Of a DNA stretch of 64,000 nucleotides, positions 55,917-64,000 are shown piece after piece. A program made the position numbers and the translations under genes. How positions within the stretch are numbered: position 1 is the first letter of the stretch; the number at the start of each line of letters is the position of its first letter. The notes beneath the pieces were generated by a model. That model made no database searches and was not told the DNA's origin. It saw only the letters and a list, made by a program, of their open reading frames with translations. Source of the DNA: Delphinus delphis (lineage: Eukaryota; Chordata; Mammalia; Artiodactyla; Delphinidae); contig NC_082687.1 in NCBI RefSeq assembly GCF_949987515.2, forward strand, positions 114,991,838 through 115,055,837, written 5' to 3'.

Positions 55917-57405
55917 AATATTAGTCAATGTGTATAAAATAAAATAACAGTATATAAATTGACATCAAGTTAACAAGCAACGTTAAGTTTAACAGATAAC
56001 TACCAATCCCTGTCATATTTATTGTCTCTTAGTTCTCCATGAATAATTTTCCTGATGTGTGTTTTCTCACATCCTCTTACCAAAACAATTCTTTAAAAAC
56101 CTATGAATACAATAAATTTGCCATAAAAACTGGAAATACATTAAAGAAATATATCTCAAATTATGTTGTACTAATAGAATAACACTACAAATTTAATTAC
56201 CATTGTTGTTTATACTTGTGAAATGCTATTAATTAAGATGTTGAAATAATGAGCTTTTCATCTCCAAAAGTTCAGTATGGAGTTTGCCCATGTAGAAGAA
56301 CACATAATTCATTATAAAATTCTCTTTTAAGCATTTAGAAGCTGTTAAAGCATACAGAGTTATAGTCTTTTTAGAACCATGAAGCTGCTGAGGCAGCAGT
56401 AATAGAATAGAAAATGATTGGTGTTTTGCATAATACATAATCTAATGTGTTTTCCTTACCTGTTTTAGTTTCAGTATTGGAGAAAGAATCAAAAGAGCAA
56501 TCAAAACCATATGGTTTAACTGTTCAAAAACATTTGAGAAGTTCTAAATATTCAAAAGGAAAAGAACTTTTATATTAATACATTTTAGCTTTTTTGTTGT
56601 TGTTGAGGAAGCTATGTTTTGATAGGTAAACTCAGGCAAACAGTTACATTGGTATTGCTATACAGAAAAGACCTTCCACTTTTTCACTGGCCACCTTAGA
56701 ACCAGCACTCCTGTGTATTCCCTGTCAGTCTTTCCTCTTTTCTAAAGTCCAGTTGTTTCATGCCACAGTTTCATGGATAATGGGAGACAGTAAAGGGTTT
56801 TATTACTCATAGCCCAGTAGGCAGCATAAGCTTCATGTTTACATCAGTTCCCTTTGCCCTGAAGTCCCAGGAGAGTGATGGATAGCCACACCTAGTCAGA
56901 TGTTTTGTTCACAGTGAAGAACTTCAAGCTTGGGAAACCCCGATCTTATAAAGTGGGTTGCTAAAGAATCTGCCTGACCCTTGCACAGAGGGAGACATTA
57001 CATTTATTTTTTCCTGGACAGCAAACAAACTTGTCTTCTGCTCCAGATTGGATCACACTCTCTGTATTGCACAGCTGTTTACTATGTAAACATCCTTGAA
57101 AATGTAGTCGGGAACAAAGTCAGATACAAGACTTGAAAAAACCTGAGACATCTATTAAAAATTGTATCCCGACACTCTCAGGAGTTGATACTTAGCCAAA
57201 CACCTGAACAGCAGGAAGGACAGAGCCACTAATAATCAGGGAAAAACATCATGGGCAGTGAATGCAACCACTACAGAGATTCTAAGTAAAGGAAGAATGT
57301 GGCAATATAGGGGGAAAAAAAAAAAAAAGAAAGCCATTATAAGCCATGGGTGGGTGAAGTCTAATAAGTGAGGTCAGAGAGATAGGCAGGAGTCATATTA
57401 CACAG
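55917..57405. other. Unassigned sequence
   Basis: No gene or repeat family recognised. An A-rich run lies at 57308-57326. A 69-aa minus frame (56229-56438) is without motifs. Confidence 0.45.
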
Positions 57406-57407
57406 AT

Positions 57408-57575
57408 CAAGGCTTCTCAGACTTTAATGTGCCCACAAATTACATGGGGATGGATCTTGTTAAAATGCAGATTCTGATTAAGCAGGTCTGGGGCAGGGTC
57501 TGAAATTCTGCATTTCCAACATGCTTCCAGGAAACGCCTACCAGTGCTGTAGATCTGCGTAGCAAGGATGTAGAA
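57408..57575 (+). mobile_element. MER5A-type hAT-Charlie element, near complete
   Basis: GGCTTCTCAGACTTTAATGT, GGATCTTGTTAAAATGCAGA, TTCTGATTAAGCAGGTCTGG, GGCAGGGTCTGAAATTCTGC and ATTTCCAACATGCTTCCAGG follow MER5A from its left terminus in order, with a decayed right end near 57575. Frames of 105 and 63 aa on the minus strand across it are not genes. Confidence 0.88.
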
Positions 57576-57789
57576 CCTTTTGCAATGTTCAAATGAGAAA
57601 TGATTGTGGTTTGGAACAGTTTGGTAGTCATAGAGGTGAGAAAATAGGACCAATTTAGAGTACATTATGAAAATAGTGATACTGATGGAATGGGTATAGA
57701 GTGTAAAGGAAACAAACATAAGAATTCTGAGCACTCAATTCTGACATATGTGTATGGAGTTGGGGGGTTTCCACAGCACCAACAAGCAA

Positions 57790-58492
57790 TGCTCTGACAC
57801 CAACATGATGTCCTACAATTTTACTCAATTCTGAAAGTCGCTCCCTGGAGATAGTAGCCTAATGCCACAGGTTAAGGGCTCAGTCCTACAAGACTACTCA
57901 CCCTTCAGATGTCAATTGCAAGGCCAGGTTATCATCTATGCTTTTGATGACTCCCTACTTGGGTTCAATTAATTTTCTAGAGCAGATCACCGAGCTCACA
58001 AAAACATTTTACTTACTGAATTACCAGTTTATTATCGGTGGATATAACTCAGGAACAGCCAGATGGAAGAGGTGTATAGGGCAAGGGAAAGGGAAAGGGT
58101 GAGAAGCTTTCACACCCTATCCGAGTGTGCCTCTCTATATACACCTCCATGTGTTCACCAACCTGGAGGCTTTCTGAACTCTGTCCTTCGGGGGTTTTAT
58201 GGAGGCTTCATTACATAGGCATGATTGATTAAAGCATTGGCCACTGGTGCTGAAATCAATCTTCAGCCCCTTTCCCCTTCCTGAAGGTGCGAGAGTTTTT
58301 GGGGGGAGTGGCACTATAAGTTCCAGTCCCCATTCTTAAGTGGAGTCCAAAAGTCACCTCATTAATTGACAAAAGATACGTTTTATCACTCTCATCGCTT
58401 AGAAAATTCCACTTGTTTTAGGAACTCTGCCAGAAATGGGTACAAAGACCAAATATATATTTCTTATTATAAATCACAGTATTCCCAAAAAG
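57790..58492 (-). mobile_element. Old ERV LTR, antisense
   Basis: On plus: TGATGTCCTACAATTTTACT, CACAGGTTAAGGGCTCAGTC, CTACAAGACTACTCACCC, ATCACCGAGCTCACAAAAAC, ACTCAGGAACAGCCAGATGG, GGCTTCATTACATAGGCATG, AAAGTCACCTCATTAATTG, GACCAAATATATATTTCTTA and TTATAAATCACAG follow, in reverse, a widespread mammalian ERV LTR whose family name I am not sure of. The minus strand has an AATAAA-like hexamer in CCGATAATAAACTGG (58024-58038). No internal retroviral genes. Confidence 0.68.
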
Positions 58493-60575
58493 CATAAAGG
58501 AAAAATCCTAGATTTTTGTGGTTTACAATCTGTGTCGATTACAGCATAATTCTTTGAGAAAAAAGTGTATGCAGGTGAAGGTGAGAATTATTCTATTTTA
58601 AGAATAAGTGTGAACTTATAAGACATCCAGGTATATATATCAAGTAATTAATTAGGTAGTATACAAGTCAGGAGTGATAGGGAGAAGTCATTAACATTTA
58701 GCTGTTACATAAAACACAGAATTAGATGGACTCACCTAGGGAATTGAAGAGCAAAAGGGGCTTAAGGGAGGTGCAGAACTGCAGATTACAGTAGAGAGAG
58801 TTTTTTCTTTAAGTTTGTTCTGAAAGGTAACTATAAAAAAGAGCTGTAGTTAAAAGGAGATATAATGCAAAGGGAGAATTTATTTTCTCTTGTTTCATGG
58901 TGGAAGACACCAAAGCACAACAGTGTGTGAAGGGATTGATGACGTAGCATGAGTGAAATCGATACTCTACAGAGTATTATAGAGGAAATTACAGATAAGT
59001 CCCCAAAATAGCAGAAGGTAATGGGATATAGAAATGCCCAAGAATTTTAAAGCGGGGGCAAATTGTTCATTGCAATAGGAAGGAGGGCAGAACTTGTTTG
59101 CTGGCAGTAAGATGAGATGTTGGTTGCTCATGATTTGTCTTTTCTCACTGAAATATAAGGTAATGCCACTGTTTGAGTGGAAGAGTAGAGGACATGTAAT
59201 GGTTGAGGAGAGAGGAAATGTGAACCAGTTGCTTTGGAGAGCCAGGAAGCAAACATGAGGGAAATGTGTAGCATTACTGGGCAGTGTTTGCTGATACGAC
59301 ATTTCTGGTTATTAATGTAAAGTGAGGCTGGTCAACATTCAGTGTTGCTGTTTTTGTTGTTTTTCGTAGGTGTTTACCTACTTACAAGCATACCTAGAGA
59401 AGGAAGTCAACTGGGTTTTCTCCAGGGATAAGACTGAAGGAGGGAGAGAAAAACAAAGGAATTAAAATGCTCACAAGATTCATATTTGATAATAAACATA
59501 GATTAGGAACTCCAAATGGGGTAAAGAGAGAAATTAGGACTTGAGCGGATTGGATTTACTGAGTATACAAACTGAAGAAGTTTAAATCAATGGACCTTTA
59601 GTCATGTAACCGATATTCCTTTTCTGACTACCCCAGTCATGATAGATAACGCTGGGCCGTTACCAGGAAATGCTATAGCTACTTTTTACGTGACTTCTGC
59701 CAAGATTTATTTTAAATTAAAAGCCTATTTTTTCTTTTGTAATTTAGAGGTCATGGAGTTACAATGAGGACTTAGCTAGCATAACATTCAAAGATTATGG
59801 AAACCTCTTCTGTATCCCAGCACGAAAGGCCCAACATTTGAGGGCACACTTCATCAGTACAAACAGAAAATGCATTCGTTAGAGCACACACAGGAGCCTC
59901 ATTCACAGCCTAGCACTCAGCACTGGGCAAAGCACCATCTGTAAATCTGAACAACACCTTTCAGGTCATAAGGACACAGCCCTCCATACAGGACACGAGC
60001 CGCCTCAAAATAAAATACAACTGCATCTGAGAACCATGAAGCTTGTCTATTGTATTCCTGCCAATGTTAGAGATAGATATTGATACAGAATGTACGTAGG
60101 ATTTGAGTGATGGATGGGCTTAGATAAGAGGAAAGACAAATTAATTAACTTGTCAAATCCTGCTTCTCAGAGAGTAAGCATGCAATAGATCCTTGCATAA
60201 TTAGTTATTGATTCCCAGTAGTTCTAAACATCTGTTTTCTTGCTTATCTTGATGTTCCCGTTTGTGTTTTCAGAGGAACTCATGAATTAGAAATAATTTT
60301 TGCAACGGTGGCAAATGGAGGGCAATGTACATTTGTAATATTGAACAATTCATCTTACTCTTAAAATTGTGTATGTGTATGTGCTGAAAACACATTGATG
60401 AAGTGTATCACCATTTTTTTATTGTCAATAAGATAACTTTGAGGAATAGAATTGGAAGTAGGTCCACTTTTATAACATCTTTAATGACATTTAATTGAAT
60501 ATATAAAAAACAGCTTTATGTAAATATTTTGGCATTTTAATGATGTTATATCATGTTTTTTATTATTTATAAATC
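58493..60575. other. Unassigned sequence
   Basis: About 2.1 kb without a recognisable gene or repeat. A 111-aa minus frame (58967-59302) has no identifiable domain. Confidence 0.45.
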
Positions 60576-61065
60576 TCTTTATTTTATTTTTTAAACATCT
60601 TAATTGAAGTATAATTGTTTTAAAATGTTGTGTTTCTGCTGTATAACAAAGTGTATCAGCTATATGTATACATATATCCCAATATCCCCTCCCTCTTGTG
60701 TCTCCCTCCCACCCCCCCATCCCACCTCTCTAGGTGGTCACATAGCACCGAGCTGATCTCCCTGTGCTATGCAGCTGCTTCCCACTATCTATTTTACATT
60801 TGTTAGTGTATATATGTCAACTATATTCTCTCACTTCGTCCCAGTTTATACTTCCCCCTCCCCATGTCCTCAAGTCCATTCTCTGCATCTGCATCTTTAT
60901 TCCTGTTCTGCCCCTAGGTTCATTAGAACCATTTTTTTAAGATTCTATATATATATATATGTGTTAGCATACGGTATTTGTTTTTCTCTTTCTGACTTAC
61001 TTCACTCTGTATAACAGACTCTAGGTCCATCCACCTCACTACAAATAACTCAATTTTGTTTCTTT

Positions 61066-61593
61066 TTATGGCGAGTAATATTTCATTGTATACATGTGCC
61101 ACATCTTCTTTATCCATTCATCTGTTGATGCACACTTAGATTGCTTCCATGTCCTGGCTATTGTAAATAGAGCTGCAATGAACATTGCGGTACAGGACTC
61201 ATTTTGAATTATGATTTTCTCAGTGTATATGCCCAGTAGTGGGATGGCTGGGTAGTATGGTAGTTCTATTTTTAGTTTTTTTAGGAACCTCCATACTGTT
61301 CTCCATAGTGGCTGTTTCAATTTACATTCCCACCAACAGTGCAAGAGGGTTCCCTTTTCTCCACACCCTCTCCATAATTTATTGTTTGTAGATTTTTTGA
61401 TGATGGCCATTCTGATCAGTGTGAGGTGATACCTCATTGTAGTTTTGATTTGCATTTCTCTAATGATTAGTGAGGTTGAACATCCTTTCATGTGTTTGTT
61501 GACAATCTGTATATCTTCTCTGGAGAAATGTCTATTTAGGTCTTCCATCCATTTTTGGATTGGGTTGTTTGTTTTTTTGATATTGAGCTGCAT
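61066..61593 (-). pseudogene. LINE-1 ORF2 C-terminal fragment, 175 codons open
   Basis: [95 protein letters not shown]: the conserved C-terminal region of ORF2p with its Cys/His stretch. It is open over more than 500 bases but separated from the RT part by stops and frameshifts. This is the longest open frame in the window. Confidence 0.95.
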
Positions 61594-61919
61594 GCGCTGC
61601 TTTCTATATTTTGGAGATTAATCCTTTGTCATTTGCTTCATTTGAAAATATTTTCTCCCATTCTGAGGGTTGTCTTTTCATCTTGTTTATGGTTTCCTTT
61701 GGTATGCAAAAGCTTTTAAGTTTCATTAGGTCCGATTTGTTTATTTTTGTTTTTATTTCCATTTCTTCAGGAAGTGGGTCAAAAAGGATCTTGCTGTGAT
61801 TTATGTCATAGAGTGTTCTAAGTTTTCCTCTAAGAGTTTTATAGTGTCTGGCCTTACATTTAGGCCTTTAATCCATTTTGAGTTTATTTTTCTGTATGGT
61901 GTTAGGAAGTGTTCTAATT

Positions 61920-63523
61920 TCATTCTTTTACCTGTAGCTGTCCAGTTTTCCCCGCACCACTTATTGAAGAATTGTCTTTTCTCCATTGTATATTACTGCC
62001 TCCTTTATCTAAGTTAAGGTTACCATATGTGCATGGGTTTATCTCTGGGCTTTCTATCCTTTTCCATTGATGTATATTTCTGTTTTTGTGCCAGTACCAT
62101 ACTGTCTTGATTACTGTAGCTCTGTAGTATAGTCTGAAGTCAGGGAGCCTGATTCCTCCAGCTCCGTTTTTCTTTCTCAAATTTCGTTGGCTATTTGGGA
62201 TCTTTTGTGTTTTCATACAAATTGTAAAATTGTTTGTTCTAGTTCTGTGAAAAATAGCATTGGTAGTTTGATAGGGAATGCATTGAATCTGTAGATTACT
62301 TTCGGTAGTAGAATCATTTTCACAATGTTGATTCTTCCAATCCAAGAACATGGTATATCTCTCCATCTGTTTGTATCATCTTTAATTTTTCTCATCAGTG
62401 TCTTATAATTTTCTGCATACAAATGTTTTGTCGCCTTACGTAGGTTTATTTCTAGGTATTTTATTTTTTGTTGCAATGGTAAATGGTAGTGTTTTCTTAA
62501 TTTCTCTTTCAGATTTTTCATCAATACTGTATAGAAATTCAAGAGTTTTCTGTACATTAATTATGTATCCTGCTACCTTAACAAATTCATTTGATTAGCT
62601 CTAGCAGTTTTCTTGTAGCATCTTTAGGATTCTCTATGTATAGTATCATATCACCTGATAAGAGTGACACTTTTAATTTTTCTTTTCCAATTTGGATTCC
62701 TTTAATTTTATTTTCTTCTCTGATTGCTGTTGCTAAAATCCTAAACTATGTTGAATAGTAGTGGTGAGAGTGGGCAACCTTGTCTTGTTCCTGATCTTAG
62801 AGGAAGTGGTTTCAGTTTTTCACCATTGACAACGATGTTGGCTGTGGGTTTGTCATATATAGCCTTTATTATGTTGAGGTAAATTGCCTCTATGCCTACT
62901 TTCTGGAGAGCTTTTATCATAAACGGGTGTTAAATTTTGTTGAAAGCTTTTTCTGCATCTATTGAGATTATTGTATGGTTTTTATCCTTCAATTTGTTAA
63001 TATGGTGTATCATACTGATTGATTTGCAAATTGAAGAATCTTTGTATTCCTGGGATAAACCCCACTTGATCATGGTGTATGATCCTTTTAATGTGCTACT
63101 GAATTCTGTTTGCTAGTATTTTGTTGAGGTTTTTGCGTCTATGTTCATCAATGATATTGGCCTGTAGTTTTCTTTTTTTGTGCTATCTTTGTCTGGTTTT
63201 GGTATCTGGGTGATGATAGCCTTATAGAATGAGTTTGATGGTGTTCCTCCTTCTGCTATATTTTGGAAGAGTTTGAGAAGGATAGTTGTTAGCTGTTCTC
63301 TACATGTTTGATAGAATTAGCCTGTGAAACCATCTGGGCCTGGGCTTTTGTTTGTTGGAATATTTTTAATCACAGTCTCAATTTCAGTTGTTGTGATTGA
63401 TCTGTTTATATTTTCTTTTTCTTCCTGGTTCAGTCTCGGAAGATTGTGCTTTCCTAAGAATTTGTCCATTTTTTTCAGGTTGTCCATTTTATTGGCATAT
63501 AGTTGCTTGTAGTAATCGCTCAT
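61920..63523 (-). pseudogene. LINE-1 ORF2 RT to thumb region, fragmented
   Basis: From 5' to 3' on minus: a 68-aa piece (63523-63317) with [20 protein letters not shown] and NKSPGPDGFTG (RT start); then no long frame across the catalytic core; then 114 aa (62557-62213) with [20 protein letters not shown] and [18 protein letters not shown]; and an offset 148-aa frame (62366-61920). Several frameshifts. Not a functional polymerase. Confidence 0.9.
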
Positions 63524-64000
63524 GATCCTTTGTATTTCTGCAGTGTCAGTTGTTACTTCTTCTTTTTCATTTCTAACTCTATTGATTTGAGTCTTCTCCC
63601 TTATTTTCTTGATGAGTCTGGCTAATGGTTTATCAGTTTTATCTTCTCAAAGAACCAGGTTTTATTTTTATTGATCTTTGCTATTGTTTCCTTCATTTCT
63701 TTTTCATTTATTTATGATCTGATGTTTATGACTTCTTTCCTTCTGCTAACTTTTGGTATTTTTGTTCTTCTTTCTCTAGTTGCTTTAGGTGTAAGGTTAG
63801 GTTGTTTATTTAAGACATTTCTTGTTTCTTGAGGTAGGATTGTATTGCTATAAACCTCCCTCTTAGAACTGCTTTTGCTGCCTCCCATAGGTTTTGGGTC
63901 ATTGTGTTTTCATTGTCATTTCCTTCTAGGTATTTTTTGATTTCCTCTGATTTCTTCAGTGATCTCTTGGTTATTTAGTAGTGTATTGTTTAGCCTCCAT

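Larger units (their letters stand above)
60578..64000 (-). mobile_element. LINE-1, cetartiodactyl type, running off the right edge
   Basis: Same subfamily type as the copy at 13.6 kb (antisense 3' UTR CTCCCTCTTGTGTCTCCCTC, CTAGGTGGTCACATAGCACC) with the whole distal ORF2. It continues at least 1.1 kb further 5' than its sister, through the RT start (PTNKSPGPDGFTG, 63317-63523) toward the endonuclease, and is still LINE-1 at base 64000 (TAGTGTATTGTTTAGCCTCC). ORF2 is broken. The left target duplication cannot be paired because the 5' end lies outside the window. Confidence 0.95.

Noticed and set aside
57417..57734. 105-codon minus frame
   Set aside because: More than half of it is antisense MER5A sequence.
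46655..58492. Intact endogenous retrovirus between the LTRs at 46.7 and 57.8 kb
   Set aside because: The two LTRs are unrelated in sequence, and nothing like gag, pol or env lies between them. Both are solo LTRs.
1..64000. CRISPR array, operon or other prokaryotic system
   Set aside because: No regularly spaced direct repeats and no bacterial gene structure. SINE, LINE-1 and microsatellite content show mammalian nuclear DNA.

Overview
The window is AT-rich mammalian nuclear DNA with no host protein-coding or RNA gene that I can support. Its content points to a cetacean. Eight tRNA-derived SINEs of the cetartiodactyl CHR type are present, and five have the body known from whale and dolphin genomes (segments reading GCGGCTGGGC, GAGCCATGGCCGCTGAG, GAGAGGCCCGCGTACCGC). 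The LINE-1 copies carry the cetartiodactyl 3' UTR. The organism call rests on remembered SINE sequence, not on a search. Every longer open frame I could interpret is either a broken LINE-1 ORF2 fragment or a frame crossing a SINE. The region therefore looks intergenic or deep-intronic.

Layout. 0-6.9 kb: mostly unassigned sequence with an old MER5A-like fragment and an L2 copy. 6.9-9.2 kb: an old minus-strand LINE-1. 9.2-13.6 kb: a (CA)23 microsatellite, a short and a long CHR SINE, an LTR-like block, and small L2, MIR and MLT1 remnants. 13.6-16.85 kb: a relatively young minus-strand LINE-1 interrupted by a CHR SINE, both with visible target-site duplications. 17.0-18.4 kb: two SINEs around a MIR. 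19.0-24.4 kb: a nested complex. An old plus-strand LINE-1 is split by about 3.4 kb of insertion whose core is a minus-strand LINE-1 with an inverted 5' tip. The poly(T)-terminated flank of that insertion looks like a 3'-transduced or retrocopied transcript end. 24.9-25.9, 29.3-30.7 and 31.3-32.0 kb: further LINE-1 fragments. 28.0-28.5 kb: a MIR followed by a SINE.

32-43 kb: mainly unassigned, with a 78-bp diverged tandem duplication, a MIR and an MLT1-class LTR. 43.3-48.9 kb: a tiny LINE-1 3' UTR insertion with a 15-bp duplication, MIR and possible old LINE-1 sequence, a LINE-1 interrupted by a solo retroviral LTR and a (TG)24 tract, and an MLT1 LTR on the minus strand. 51.3-52.5 kb: a decayed hAT-superfamily DNA transposon carrying transposase remains. 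53.5-58.5 kb: a MIR, an A-box-deleted SINE with a 34-base A tail, a CR1/L3-like remnant, a short LINE-1 with a 15-bp duplication, a MER5A and an old ERV LTR. 60.6 kb to the right edge: a minus-strand LINE-1 of the same type as the one at 13.6 kb, running out of the window.

Nothing here forms an operon or pathway. The window is a record of successive insertions: L2/MIR/CR1, then DNA transposons and MaLR LTRs, then older LINE-1, then cetartiodactyl LINE-1 and CHR SINEs. The items most worth checking are the 19-24 kb nested LINE-1 with its possible transduced terminal exon, and the hAT remnant at 51.3 kb. Family names are from memory and boundaries are approximate unless a target-site duplication is stated.
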